Under the pieces are notes generated by a model. That model saw only the letters and a list, made by a program, of their open reading frames with translations, was not told the origin of the DNA and did no database searches. Shown here in pieces: positions 1 to 12,330 of a stretch of DNA of 64,000 bases. A program made the translations under genes and the position numbers. The first letter of the stretch is position 1; each line of letters opens with the position of its first letter. The stretch comes from Vesta saturnalis (taxonomy: Eukaryota > Arthropoda > Insecta > Coleoptera > Lampyridae): the NCBI GenBank assembly GCA_036346205.1, contig JARFJB010001945.1:238501-302500 (forward strand), read 5' to 3'.

Positions 1-891
1 AATATACTTTTGGTTTTAAATATCCCACAAATAGAAGTCATTTGGAGAAAGATCAGGACTTCAAGCAGGTCAATCAATTTCATATCCCCGGCCAATAACA
101 TTGTTGTTAAAATTTTGATTTAAATATTGGCGTGTATTGGCTGTTATGTACATCTGAAACCAGATTTCTTGGTCTTGTCGGGCCACTTCGGTTATCGCTG
201 GCGTTATTTCGTCTTTCAACTTTTCATGAAATCGTTCAGACCTTAAATTTCCTCCAATAAAAACGGTCCAATAATGTTTTGGCCCAAAACACCTGCCCAA
301 ACGTTCACTTTTTGAGGATATTGAGTTCTTGTTTCTACATAAATATGTGGATTCTTCAAAGCATCCTGTTATTCGGCGTATTTGGTTTATTATGGAACGT
401 AAAAGTACATTCGTCAGAAAAACAAATATTTTTTAAAAAGCACCGTCTTCATTTGCCTTCTCCATCATTAGATAAGGAAAATTCTGATTTTTGTCATCTA
501 TCATGTGGAAGCAATTCTTGGTGGCATTCATACTTATATGAGTGATATTTATTTCTCTTCAGAATCTTTTGTACCGTGGTGTAGTATATTTCATACGACG
601 AAGCTACTTTTGGATCATCGGTCACTGTAAGTAATACATTTTGCGTGTTCTGATTGTCTTCGCGTCTGACATATCGCTCTGGATTTGCATTACAAATGCA
701 GTAATTATTTAACACAGACCCAGTTGCCTCGGACTGGTTAACCTGCTAACTGTTATGTGGCTGGGAATTGGTCTATTTCGATATTTTGCGGCAAATAAAT
801 CACTTACAGTACGCGTGCTGTATCCAGAATAAACCCATTTAATCATTTCGACTTTTTCGTTTGTAGAATACATGATTGATTCTTGCTGCAA
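1..891 (-). pseudogene. DUF4817-type DDE transposase remnant, cut by the window edge
   Basis: Three minus-strand pieces appear in the right order for an insect Tc1/mariner-superfamily transposase. An N-terminal helix-turn-helix lies at 891-709 (KVEMIKWVYSGYSTRTVSDL), a second DNA-binding segment at 715-494 (YTTVQKILKRNKYHSYKYE), and part of the catalytic region at 300-70. They lie in different frames, so the gene is broken. Related remnants lie at 34826-35874, 44700-44835 and 63140-63480. The family assignment rests on motif memory; the exact subfamily is not determined. Confidence 0.6.
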
Positions 892-1384
892 CGACGCTCA
901 AATTAGATAAAGTTCACTACAATGATGATTATTGACAGACAAACAACTATTGTTTTTACGTCAACCATTCTATGGCACCACTGTTTATTGTCAACGTATC
1001 ACTTTTAATTTTCAATTTTTCTTCATGCTATATTAAGTAAAATAAACAAAAACATGTACGGATGTAGATTTTTGTAATCTACAAAAAAGTTAAATAGCCT
1101 TTTTGGCTAAAATAATTAGGGAAGCAAATAATTGAATACTAAGATTTTTACATGGTGCATCGGCCAATTCTACATCCTATATATTTGTAATCAGAAGAAA
1201 ATGTTCTATCAGAATAGCGTAGAATATACAGGGTGTTCCATATGAAAAAACAAAGGTTCAATAAATATTTGTAATTTTTTATCTTCTTTTGTTTATTCTA
1301 CTGTTGTGGCATAAAAATTTATTAAAAACTGCATAACTTCGGTATATAGTTTTTCGATATCTCTTTGAATAAGCGAGATAGTGG

Positions 1385-1625
1385 AGGGTTCATAATATAA
1401 CAGATCACCGTGTACAAATCTCCACTTGTACCAAACGGTCGCAATCCACATTCTTCTACACAGCTTCTAAACTCTGGAATGATCTCCCTAATTTCTATTT
1501 TCCTCTCACTTATGATATGAACAAATTTAAGGTAACTGTTCATAGGCATTTCTTGACAATATCCTCCTATCCATCCTTCCAAGTGTTCCTGAGTGCTTTA
1601 CCACGGTAGGCTAATCTCAGCCTGT
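1385..1625 (+). pseudogene. LINE (non-LTR retrotransposon) reverse transcriptase C-terminal tail
   Basis: A short plus-strand frame reads TFFYTASKLWNDLPNFYFP followed by an FKVTVHRHF stretch. This is the conserved block just after the thumb of Jockey/CR1/RTE-type reverse transcriptases (FFYRAxxLWNxLPxxVFP then FKxxLxxxL). Upstream the frame closes at a TAA near 1400 and nothing else of the polymerase is seen, so this is a 5'-truncated dead copy. A TACAGGGTG transposon-end motif at about 1227 lies just upstream and may belong to another element. Confidence 0.5.
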
Positions 1626-1639
1626 TCAGGACCACAATT

Positions 1640-2560
1640 ATTACAAAAAAAATTCTCTTTGATTTGGTTTGGTTTAATAAAATGCAGCAATTTCCTTAGT
1701 TATTAGTTATCTTAATCGTATTGTTTCAATAGTCGTTGCAAGGACAATTTGGAATGATTGCGGTAACCATGTTTAATTTTCAAAAATGTCTCTTATTGAG
1801 GTCGGTTGATATCAAAATTCAACTGTCACATTGCACAAATTATTTTGTATCCATTGAATTTTGATATTTCATTCATTATGCTCTCGTGTCTAATATAACT
1901 CGTGGTATTGTTAATAAGTGAAGATGACTTCTTTACTAATGTTAAATCTATTACAGATTTAGTTATGAATTATATATCAATCTAATATTAGCATTATTGC
2001 CATGTTTTATTTTGTAAATTATTTGATATTTTGAATTATTTTGTTAAACTTCAGAGTGAGATCTTTGTTGTACCCATCATTCGTATAGAGTAGGTTAACA
2101 CACCAATAGATGATAGCACCATTTCATTCTAATTTGCTTCAATTGTTAATTAGTTAATTACAGTTACTGAGTCTACAAAGTTCATAGGGGTTTATATTTA
2201 TAAACGCATAAAATATGTAAAATCAAAACTATTCAGTTCACTTTTTGTGGTACAGAGTCCTGAAAAGCAAACTTGTCATTAAAACATTAATTGCAATTTA
2301 TTTATATAAACTGCAAGATTCGATATTACTCTTTGGGCTAAGTCTCGGGGTTATCAAGTGTTTTTATTATGCAGACGTATTTTTGGAAAAACAAGAGCCA
2401 GCTAATGTGGCGACTTATTTAGATCTAATGGTTTATTGATTCTACCTGCAATTTACATATTTGAAATCTTAAAATTTATCTGGAAACACAATAAAGAATT
2501 CCCAAGTGAAAAGAGTGCATATGTACGGAACAATGCATCAATCTAGTTATAGAGTTCCTA
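1640..2560. other. AT-rich stretch without recognised genes
   Basis: No coding similarity, RNA gene or clear repeat was seen here on either strand. Short open frames, for example 2245-2439, have no recognisable motif. Confidence 0.5.
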
Positions 2561-2572
2561 AACATAAATTTA

Positions 2573-3620
2573 TTAGCGTAGAGAGAAGTATTCAATACAA
2601 CTGCATGAAATTTTTTTGTTTTGTAAATCTTGTACTTCCCTACGGAAGTGTTGAAGTGTCCAATAAATTTGTTTTATCCCATCGAATGAAACAGTATCTT
2701 CTCCTAGAGGGCAAGGATTTATAATTACTGATGAAAGAGGCTCTACGCATTTTAGTTTATTTAATATATTGTGATCAACCAGGAACTGCTTGTTGGCGTT
2801 ATCTGTGTTTAGTGGTATATCAGTTACTGTACTGGGCAAATACATATGTTTCGGAAATGTATCTGCGTTTAGAGCTGTTATTCTAAATCCATTGGAGGCT
2901 ATGCTGGTGTTGTAGTTTTGATATGAGCTTCAGCAAAAAATGATGGCTTGACAGATTGTAAGACTGTGACCTGGATTAACCTTCAACAATTGAGTGCCAT
3001 TCCATTGTAATATTTGGTTAGCACTCCAAAGCACACACCAAGGGGCTGTAATCTACGTGTACAATGAGAAGGTAGGCAAAACAGTACAACGGAATTTTTC
3101 TTTACAAGTTCCAAAGCTTCTAAATTTTTATGGCTGATATGTCAATCTAAAAGTAACAAGGCGTAGTTTTCAATAGTTGGTATTACATGCTTTATGAAGT
3201 GTTCAATCCCCTTTATAGTTTACCAGTTATGTATCCAGACCCATGTTAATGTAATGTTCGAACTGTTGCTCTATCCTGTAATGATGAATTAAACTTCTTG
3301 CAAGGAAAAATTAAGGGTGATGAATATACATTTCTCCTGAACTCATGCATACTACTGCAGTCGGATGGACTCCCTTTTCCGGATAACTATAGCTCCCACT
3401 TGGTTCTTGCTTTTTAGTGCAAAAATTTTGAAGTCATTAAGGCGTCTCATTCACGTTGAAAAGCAACATTTTCCTTATTTATTACTTTCTCTAGACTTTC
3501 AAAAATTTTTTTTTATTTGTGGCTTGTTAAAATTTTCAGCATGTGCTATAGATTTAGATCCTGGTTGACGTAACAATATATGTTTTATGAATATGTTCTA
3601 CAAGTGCCTTCTTCAGATCC
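2573..3620 (-). pseudogene. pogo/Tigger-like DDE transposase, degraded
   Basis: The minus strand carries successive blocks of a pogo/Tigger (jerky-like) transposase. Around 3450-3300 is the first catalytic block with NVNET, where the family has an acidic residue (NVDET). Around 3200-3060 is FIKHVIPTIENYALLLLD, then a stop, then CLPSHCTRRLQPLGVCFG, typical of the LPPHxxHxLQPLDV motif. Around 2880-2800 is SNGFRITALNADTFPKHMY, the usual GFRxxGIxPxNxxxF tail. Stops and frame changes separate the blocks, so it cannot be functional. Confidence 0.65.
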
Positions 3621-3639
3621 TGATTTACTTATTACTTTT

Positions 3640-4960
3640 TTTATTCGTAGTGCAATGTCGAAGAGTTGCCCGAGGAACTTGAAAATATTTACTGGCTTAT
3701 ACCAAACTATATTCTAAATTTCAGCTTGCAAGGTGTTTATCTAATTCATAAAGTATGTGCAGAAAATACTAAGTTAATATTATGGTCTTGTAAAGTACAG
3801 CCTTTAAACATTGGATTGTTGTGAATTATTAAATTACACTAAGATAATGTAATCTCATAAATGCTTAAATATTTGCTGAGATCATGTGTACATCTTAGTC
3901 CAACTACTACCAAACACACTGCCAGCGGAACGAATATTATGAGCACTAAAAGGAATCACAAATGTCTAACTTTTTGTGGTCTCCCACTGTCAACTTTGCC
4001 CACCTTACTCCTACATATTTAGGTCTTGAACAAGTAGGTATTCGAAACTTAAACACCTCATGCATTGTTTTTCCATTGACAACCGAATTAGGGATAGCTT
4101 GAAACTGAGTGAATGTTCGTGTTTTTTTATATTCAGATGACCAGTTTTGTATTCAGAAATCAGGGTCTCTTTATTCTTGTCATAATTTATTTGTACTATT
4201 TTATCTATGTTATAAGATTCAATTATATTTCAAAAAATTCTTTCCAGATTCTTTTAATTTCCCATATTCTATATTCATTGAATTAGTAGTGATATTGTAG
4301 TTAAGCAAATTTGTTTACATCCCGAATAAAAAATATTTGATGATATTGGTAATATGGACTGTTAACTACAATAAAATTCTAAATACAATTATAATTTTAA
4401 AGGTATTTATTTACCTTTTAAATGTTTAATGTGCGATTAGTTTTTAAATGACTGTGAATGACATGTAACACCGACTAATTAAATTATAAATAGTTGCAAT
4501 TATGTACAAATTTTAGAAAATTACAAAGTGAAATATGATTTACTTAACAGAAATGTTAAAGAATCAAATGTAGATTTACTATTACAACATACTTGATAAT
4601 ATTTGTAATTTTTACTGAGCAGTGCATTTCATACATTTAATTTTGTAAATGATACATGACAGCAGTTTCACATAAAAGCAATGTTAACAAACTAATGTAC
4701 TTATCTTTCAAATGAAAAATTTAAATTATAGCAGTCTCAAAATAATTTTTTATATTAAAATGTTATTGTATAATCAAGTTATGCCTTCAAATTTGAATGT
4801 TCATTTATTGCTTATTTAATATAGTAAATACAGAGATTGTTTTTTATAACTTAAGTAGATGAACTATGTGCAAACAAATTTTGGTGGCCTAACTTTATAG
4901 CAGCATCAATAAACATGGTGCATCTTTTTGTTACGTTGTAGTTTTATACGCTTATTCTAG
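3640..4960. other. AT-rich intergenic stretch
   Basis: No supported gene or RNA. The sequence is strongly AT-rich with scattered short frames. It lies downstream of the minus-strand neugrin-like gene. Confidence 0.5.
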
Positions 4961-4988
4961 TCAATAAAAAAAATCAGAAATAATTAAA

Positions 4989-4994
4989 TTTATT
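4989..4994 (-). promoter_or_regulatory. candidate polyadenylation signal AATAAA
   Basis: On the minus strand AATAAA overlaps the TAA stop of the neugrin-like gene. A signal this close to the stop would give a very short 3' UTR, so a second signal further down is possible. Confidence 0.3.
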
Positions 4995-6188
4995 TATACA
5001 TTCCTGGTACTCTATATAAAAATAAACCATCATCATCATAATAACAATCATTTAGTTTATAGGTACAACCCAGTTTTTGTTTATCTTTAGGAATAATTAT
5101 TTTGTCAGGGTATTCTAAAAGGTAATTGTTTGCTTTCTTTTTAAGCACAGTAACTAGTTTTGTGGAAGACGTATCAGTAATATTACTTGATTTTTCGCTA
5201 ACGGTTTCATTGTGTTTAGGTTTCTCTATTTCTTTTTTAGTTTCTGCAAGTAAAGCTTCTTCATCCTGCGTTACTGTACCAGAAATTGATTTTTTAACAA
5301 TACTATTCTGTAACTCTTGCAATGTAGTATGCTTCTGATATTTATTACCCTTTCCGCTCAATAGATAAGTATCATTTTTTGTGTGCTGATTTTTAACACT
5401 TCTAGAAAACTTCATATTCTCTCCGAAGGTTTCTTCTCCTTTCTTTTTTAATTGTTCATATCTGGCAATAATCTCAGAAAATTCAGAACCTACTATATTT
5501 TTTGCATTTTGCCTATTTTGATATAAATTATGTCTAACAGTAAATGTTACATTTAAATTTCTATCTGTGAATTTTTTTAAGTGCTCAATTAAATTAATAC
5601 TTAAGTTTGTTAATTTATTTTCCTTAAGTAACTCCCAATTCTTTTGGACAGATTTATCATGGTTTTGTATTTTTTTTTCTGAATTTTTCTCCCATCTTCT
5701 AGGTTTAATTATTTTCTGAAATTTTAAGGATTAAATCTAAAATACAAAATTATCATACTTCATACACATACTGCAATAACATGAGGCAAAGCTGGAAAAC
5801 CTTCAGATAGTTTTTCTATTGTCCATTCTTCAGGGTTTGTATTATGTAGATAACGTATTTGTTCTTTGTCATTCCATGTTAAAAAATTTGGAGTTTTTTC
5901 TTTAAAATATTTTTGTTTTATGATATGTTTACATATCCTGTGCCTTTCTTTATTAATTTCATCTACATGATCTTTATACGAATTTCCAATATTGGCAAAA
6001 TCTGATTCTAAATCATAATCATAATTACTAAGATCAATAGTCCCATCATCCTGATTATCCAGTAACCTTTTACGATGTTTAATTCCTGGATTAACTGAGC
6101 AATGTGGTTTTCGTGGTAAGTTTCGATATATTTCCTTTGTAATGCTTAAGTGAAATGTGTTTATAAACAAATTTTTGATAACATACAT
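4990..6188 (-). CDS. neugrin-like protein, two exons
   Basis: Exon 1 (6188-5772) and exon 2 (5715-4990) join in phase 0 across a 56-nt GT-AG intron (donor GTATGTG, acceptor TTTCAG). They give 380 codons with no stop; I checked the frame line by line across the join. The core EQIRYLHNTNPEEWTIEKLS, then FPALPHVIA before the splice and KIIKPRRWEK after it, is the neugrin signature. Neugrin is a mitochondrial matrix protein linked to 16S rRNA stability and mitoribosome assembly; yeast Rrg9 is its relative. The basic, acid-free start (MYVIKNLFINTF) fits a mitochondrial targeting peptide. The C-terminal half is Lys-rich and of low complexity, and the protein is longer than vertebrate neugrin (about 290 residues). 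The start is the first ATG of the frame. The neighbours are transposon remains, so there is no operon-like context. Confidence 0.82.
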
Positions 6189-6189
6189 T

Positions 6190-8150
6190 GCAGTTAATTA
6201 AGCTTAATCTAATAAAACTACAAAATATTACATGTATTGTTTTAGGTTATAATCCAAAATTTGTAATATGTTAGGTTAGAACTTTAATCCATTGTCAATA
6301 GCAGTGTTGCCAGACTGACCATAAACAATTATGGACCGAATGCATTGCAAACATATGTTTATATCGTACGATGACGTATTCACGTATTGGTTTTATTATT
6401 ATGGTATGGTACTAATGAAACTCAAGGGCGACTGTTTGATTTTTTTCGCTGATATACAGTCCAAACATGATTTCTATTTGAAAAATAAACACATATCGTA
6501 CTTATAGGCACCCATTTGCGTCAATATGTTGCTAAGCAGAGAATAACTTCGTTTAAATTTTATAGAACGGTTAAAGTTATACATATTACACGAACAAAAA
6601 ACATAACTTCCTTTACTAAGTAACGAAGAGGTTTCACAACACTGTAGAATATTTGGTGATTTGTTGTTAAACTTGGGATATTTATTTTTCCACTATATGG
6701 TGTGAATTGTCACGCATGTGTTACACAAGTTTGAAATGGTTTTTGAATTTTAGACAAAATCTTAGATATATAAAGATGAATAACGAAAACAATGAACTGA
6801 TGAAAAAAGCGAGCAGATAGCGCTAATTTCACTGCTTGTGAAAATGTTACGTTTTTAGCCATAATAGCAAAATATAAGCATAAAATAAAAGTTATCTTTT
6901 ATAAGATTCATAATACAGGTGCATTATTCAGATAAATTATACATTCAATCCGCAGTAATGCTCACATATTTGTTGGATACTCTAGTTCACCTTCAATTAA
7001 TTCTAAAACGTGTAGAACAGTTTGTTTATACAATCGAAATCTTTTGAAAAAACACGGGATCCTTTTCCTCCAAATGGTTAGATCTCTGATAAACCCATCT
7101 AGGGAAACCATAGTCAATCATATCTAGTATTTCCAGGTCATCATCGAAACAATCCATCGTAATAAAATCAGATTAATAACCTACTTGTAAACAAACGGAA
7201 ACATAACTTTAAGCCGGCAAAAATTACGGCTTAGCAAACACTTAACGTTAAGGGTAGTTTTAAAATGGTGCAAATGAACATTAATAAAAATCAAATCGAT
7301 TTGTATGCTAACAAATATACATATGCATACTCCTGTTAAGAGCAGGTCTTGGAAATCTAAGGAAGTTGTGGGATTCTAGTAACAAAAACTTATTACCGTA
7401 CCTTGACTTTTGAAAAATGTAGGTTATATTTTTAAAACACCTTAAAATTTGCAACATTGTGATTTTAGTGATGACTTTTGTCGTGGGATTGCCAACAATT
7501 TATTATTCCATATTAATTTAATATGACTTGATCATAATATCCGTTACATAAGTAGGCAACACAGCACAATTTCTTTTGACATGGCACGCCAACTTGTCAT
7601 GTTATTTTCACAAATTGCAGTACCACTACAGAAAAAAAATATGGCCTGGTCCAATGGTTTTATAATTTTTAAAACAAACTTTTCAGGTAATATTTTAGGA
7701 GAATATATAATTGTCATATTTTGCAAAAGTATGCAATATGCTTTTATTTTTTATAAGGTGATACAATTGGATACTACTACATTATTATCTGATAGAGGTC
7801 TTCTTTGATACCTGATTGACTTGAATTATGAACCTAATTTAATAAGAAACTGTTAATGAGTACAAATGTATTGATCAATTTTATTCGATTAAATGATTCA
7901 ATTTATGCTGTAATAGATATTTATGTATTAAGGCCATAATCTACAATTATGCCCGTGGTACATACAATGTTTTATTTTATTTTGCACCATGAAACTGGAA
8001 CAAAATTTTAAAAAGATTCAGTATTTTCGGCAAGTTTTTAAATGCAAATGCACTGAAATAAAGTCGACAGTAGGCTAATTTGTTGTTACTAAGATACTGT
8101 GATATTGCTATTATATATCATGACATGTGTTTGCTGTCAATCATGCTGCT
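6190..8150. other. intergenic stretch without recognised genes
   Basis: AT-rich upstream flank of the neugrin-like gene. No protein motif, tRNA or tandem repeat was recognised. It presumably contains that gene's promoter, but no TATA box or initiator can be singled out with confidence. Confidence 0.5.
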
Positions 8151-8255
8151 TAGCATCAATGACATTTCCGTGCTATAAAGACCACATTACGCCCGCATTT
8201 GGAGGCGTATAAAGAACACTATGGTGGCAAAATAAAATAATAGTTATTTACGCTG

Positions 8256-8356
8256 CTAGGGAGTAATGTGATATTTTACAGTCGAAGCTTGAGGTTGCGC
8301 CCGAAGCGTAGCTTAGGGCGTAACAAGCTGAGACTGTAACCCACATTACTCCTGTA
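8256..8356. repeat. imperfect palindrome (hairpin) beside the Crypton
   Basis: GGGAGTAATGTGATATTTTA at 8261 is answered in reverse complement near 8340 by GTAACCCACATTACTCC. The inner part, TTGCGCCCGAAGCGTAGCTT followed by AGGGCGTAA, folds back as well. A similar GGGAGTAATGAGTAACATTA occurs at about 9838, on the other side of the Crypton remnant. It could be an end structure of that element or a small foldback insert. Confidence 0.5.
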
Positions 8357-8501
8357 GCGCGTACAATATTTTTCCGCCTGAAGAGATTTTATTTTGCACT
8401 ATAATTGCAAACAGCATTTTTATTAAATACATATTACTTAAACAATGAAACAGATAATAATTTATTAAATTATTTAAACACTAACACACTAAAATTTTAA
8501 A

Positions 8502-9619
8502 TTACAAAGTATTCGTTTTTGAACAGCAGCAATAATTGTTAATTGTAACTTGTGAATACCCGGATAAATTGAATTGTTTTACACCAGACCTACTAATGCT
8601 GCTGGTAGAGCCGGCTATTTGCACATTTGATTCTTCTAATATGCTTTTTGCAGTTTTAATTTTATTATTAATCGAATTCTCTATGTATCCTTCTGCAACC
8701 TGGGTTAATTTCCACCCACCGTGTCGTTTTACAGTAGCGAAGTCTGTTGAATTATTAGCTACTAATGTAGCGGATGTACTTCTGACACAATGCCCAGTGT
8801 AAGAATCGGCATCTTCTAAAGAAAGATATTGTGCAATACGTTGAGGTATTTTGCTGAGAATATTTTTTCCTACGACTTGATTAAAGCATTTTCCGTTATT
8901 ATATCTTAGAAACAATCTGCGTATTTGTATATCTTTTGGACGTAAAGAAACATATTTACGATACAAGTCCAAAATATCCAAATTATTAGCGTTGGTTATA
9001 GCAAATGAACGCCATACATAAGTTTTAGTATCGGGAACATTCACAATTAAAACGGCTCCTTTGTCCTCAATATCATCGATTGTTATCTGAATTAATTCAA
9101 TTATTCGACACGCTTCAAACACACCCATAACGGTAGCTATCTAAAAAATATAATTTATTTTTCATGTTATTATAATGTACAAAGAAAATTACCTACCACA
9201 TTAAGTATTTATCGTTAGGCGCTTTGTGTAAAAATTCATTTAGATGTTCCAAACTGAGAATTTTTTATTTCTTTGCTACATGTCCAATGTTTCTTGTTTT
9301 CAGAAATTGTATTAGTTTGGGAAATTTGCTGATATTTATATTTTTATTTATCAATATTGTGGATTTTAGCATACTGTATTTTGTCCATAATGAAGAAGAA
9401 GACTTCCAATACTCACATTGCTCCAAGAAATAAGATAATACGGTATTTTCACTTATTTTTTCAGTCTTTTTTGACGCAAGCCAATTTACAAAATGCACGT
9501 ATGCTTTATCGTATCGCTGCTTCGACTTATTTGGTAACAACTGTGTTGCATAGCACATCGGCGTTTTGTTTTAGTTCGGGAGGAGTACAACTTAGCTCAT
9601 AATCACTTTCTGAACTCAT
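8502..9619 (-). pseudogene. Crypton-type tyrosine recombinase (transposase), broken
   Basis: The ATG at 9619 opens MSSESDYELSCTPPELKQNA, followed after a frameshift near 9550 by a core-binding (SAM-like) domain at 9558-9265 (YDKAYVHFVNWLASKK). The catalytic domain at 9128-8502 shows the first Arg box (GVFEACRIIELIQI) and the second box YTGHCVRSTSATLVA, then KRHGGWKLTQVAEGYIE with its nucleophile Tyr. These are typical of insect Cryptons, which integrate by tyrosine recombination without DDE chemistry. Besides the frameshift there is a TAA near 9267 and a TAG at a probable splice junction near 9190 (GTAATT donor, TTTTTTAG acceptor at about 9142). The copy is therefore inactive, but all domains are present. 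Confidence 0.75.
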
Positions 9620-9639
9620 TTTTATTATAAGCTTAATTA

Positions 9640-10660
9640 GTATTACGTTTGAACGGGTGCCGGAAAATTTGTTAGACTGACGTTTATTTGACAAACTATC
9701 TACGCATTTATTTCATGGCAACTAAATTTCGAGAAAAGGTAAATTTACATCTTTCTAGCGCATTTATTAGTAATTTTCTGTCTCTATCTAAAGAATTTTC
9801 AGTTTCGATGGTAATGGGAAAGTTATTACGGGCCTATGGGAGTAATGAGTAACATTACATCTAAATTGACGTGGTTGTAATGATTTGTTAACATATCGAA
9901 AGGCGGAAAATATAAATATGTGTGTTCATTGCGCTGTAACGGAATGAATTAATGAATATAACATTATCTAAAATTCTTAAGTTGTGAAATTAAACATATA
10001 ATGACATTTGAGCATTACCAACCCAAACATCTAAAAAATCTATTCAATCAATTTAGTCAGTTTTGATAAAAATTTTGTTGATATTTTTAAATTATTTTCC
10101 TCAATAGAAAATAGCGTAAACACACGTTTCCTAAGTCAATTGACGCACTTATCCAATTGGACCCTCATCACTACGCTCCTCGGGCCCCAAACCTGTATGC
10201 GTCAGCCAATAGAATGACTTATGATACTTGTGTTTTAATATACTATTAAAATCGTTTATAGAGTCCTCACAGCAACGACCAATCACGTTTATGAATTGTG
10301 TTGCCTTTGTTCTATTTAAAACAATTCCTTCTGCGAATTTGGAGTCAGGAAAACATTCTTTCTCACAGACGTTAAATGGTCAATTTAATTTCCGCGCGTT
10401 TAATTTTGATTTTCTTTTGAATTATATTCGTTTCTTTTTTAATAAATCGATAACTAATGATGTTGGCAGTGATTTTATTTTCAACAAACGTTTTGCCGAT
10501 TTCGAGTGATTTTTTATCACATATATTTCGGCCGAAAAAACGGCATTACAAGCACGACAGCGCGCTTTTCCCGAATCTAAAAAAGCGACAATCTAAAGGT
10601 AAAAACATAGTATCGCGAGGAAATTTGCGACTAGCTACTTACACTAGAGGAGATTCTTTT
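9640..10660. other. no recognised gene
   Basis: Flanking sequence of the Crypton followed by unique AT-rich DNA. Open frames at 10228-10681 carry no motif that I can identify. Confidence 0.4.
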
Positions 10661-10682
10661 TTATCTGTTTATAATAATTAAA

Positions 10683-10733
10683 ATGGATTCAGACAACGAG
10701 GAAGTAATTCTTCTTGATTTTGCATTCTTGTGA
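10683..10733 (+). other. very short ORF resembling a PIF/Harbinger nuclease N-terminus
   Basis: The frame MDSDNEEVILLDFAFL ends in TGA. An acidic MDSDxEDxxLL start is common in PIF/Harbinger transposases, but 16 residues are not enough to prove it and nothing downstream supports the family. Confidence 0.2.
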
Positions 10734-11051
10734 ATTATGTAATAAGAAAATAAATTTTAAACCTCCATCGAAAGATAGAGTTTATAAACTACTTGGTTTA
10801 AGGCTCTATCGAAATGATCTGTAATGTGGCAAAATTTTTGTTCCCACACAGAAAAGATAATTGCAAATGATTGAAAGAAAAGTTTAGAAAATCTTTGATT
10901 GAAAATTTTTAGTTCTTGTCAGGTCTTGTCGGTGGATATAAAAGAAGTAATCCTGTCCTTTACATCCTGTTTAAATTGATAAATATTATCTTCTGCGTAA
11001 TTACTTTAATGTATAATATCTACGAAAAGAAACATAGAGCAAAGTTTATCA

Positions 11052-11262
11052 CTAAAGCCAGTTTTCACATTGGTTCTCATTAGTTTTTACGTAACGTCCG
11101 TATAAGTATTGAAAAAACTTACGACATCCCCAATAAATTGATGTTGCCTCTTTCTCTATTTGACTGTAATTTTTTTCAGATTTGCTTAATATTCTCGAGG
11201 CATATGCGATTGGTCTTTCTAAACCATCCGGCATTATATGTGAAATCACAGCTCCTAAAGCA
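11052..11262 (-). pseudogene. inverted fragment of Gypsy pol (RNase H) abutting the 5' LTR
   Basis: The minus strand encodes ISHIMPDGLERPIAYASRIL and SKSEKNYSQIEKEATSIYWG, nearly the same as the plus-strand pol at 13858-13985 of the adjoining element. Similarity begins within 2 bp of the LTR start at 11264 and runs out near 11100. It is a back-to-front piece of the same family fused to the LTR, either from a nested insertion or from aberrant reverse transcription. Confidence 0.75.
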
Positions 11263-11263
11263 T

Positions 11264-11431
11264 TGTTATATATTCTAGTGGGTAGAGTATACTTAGTGAT
11301 CGTATTAGTCTGTATCTTAGTAGGTAACTAGGAGACAGCGGGTTGACAGTATTGTATTGTCAATATATTTTTACGTGTTGTTAAATAAACAAACACTAGA
11401 AAATACTTCTAGAATTATTGCATACATTATA
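11264..11431 (+). repeat. 5' LTR of Ty3/Gypsy element
   Basis: This 168-bp sequence starts TGTTATATATTCTA and ends TACATTATA. It is matched by an equally long copy at 14946-15113 with about five substitutions by eye (roughly 97% identity), which implies a fairly recent insertion. It is followed directly by GTGGCGACGAGGAT, a plausible tRNA primer-binding site, though the tRNA is not identified. The exact ends are uncertain by a few bases because no clean TG...CA ends or target duplication could be set. Confidence 0.8.
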
Positions 11432-11460
11432 GTGGCGACGAGGATAACGAACTTATCAAA

Positions 11461-12330
11461 TGAATTCCGAACAATTTACAGAATTTATTAAAGTGCTAAC
11501 GGAAAATCTCAAAGTTACAAATAATCAAAATGAAGCTGTGGATGCTGTTACATTAGATGTATTTAATGAAGAAAATGAGACTTTCGAAATTTTTATTAAA
11601 AGAGGAGAATTTTTTTAACATGAAGAATTTGGTAGAAGAATCTCAATTAGTGGAAGGAAAAAAAAGGAGTGGCTTATACATTCAATGGATACGAAAACAT
11701 TTCAATTATTGTACAAATTAACAAACCCTGAAGAGCCAAGTTCTAAATCATATTCACAAATAGTTAAATTAATTAAAGAACACTTGCACCCCACACCAAG
11801 TGTAACAGAACAAAATCGTTTTTCAAAACGTATTCAAAGGGAAGGCGAAAGTGTTGCAGATTTCGTAGCCGATTTAAAAAACCTCAGTAAGAATTGTGAG
11901 TTTATATGCACTTCATGCAAAGCCTCTACAGCTAATACACATTTAAGACAACAATTTATCAGTGGATTACGTAATCCAGCTTGGGTAGAAAAACTTATTC
12001 AACTGAAAGCTCCTAATACATTTATTGACTGTGTAAATACTATTCTTGCAAGTGAATCAGCACAAAAAGAAGCTAAAGAAATTTTTACATCACAAATCTC
12101 TGAAGAAAATACACAATAAAATCAAGTTAAACTGCCTACAAAAATTAATATTCGTAATTCAAATGCTTACAGTAACCCTATCGTTAAAAATCGCATTTGT
12201 TATCGTTGTGGTGATAAATATCATTTAGCATCATCATGTAAATATATTACAGCAAAATGTACTTTCTGTAATAAGGTGGGTCATCTTGCCAAGGTTTGCA
12301 TGACAAAATCTAAAATAAATATGCAAAATA
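11461..12330 (+). pseudogene. Gypsy gag (capsid and zinc knuckles)
   Basis: A frame opening at 11461 (MNSEQFTEFIKVLTENLK) breaks near 11610. From 11685 the capsid is readable (YSQIVKLIKEHLHPTPSVTE, then QRFxxRxQREGESVADFVADL-like text), followed by LRQQFISGLRNP. Two CCHC zinc knuckles follow at about 12198-12300: CYRCGDKYHLASSC and CTFCNKVGHLAKVC, both with the CX2CX4HX4C spacing that binds packaging RNA. One in-frame TAA at 12117-12119 separates capsid from knuckles; otherwise gag and pol share one frame from 11685 to 13442. The upstream break and this stop make it non-functional as it stands. Confidence 0.8.

Noticed and set aside
4109..4300. 63-codon hydrophobic plus-strand ORF
   Set aside because: It is a Phe/Tyr/Leu-rich frame of the kind that AT-rich DNA yields by chance, with no flanking support.
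5126..5338. 70-codon plus-strand ORF over the neugrin-like gene
   Set aside because: It is the antisense shadow of exon 2.
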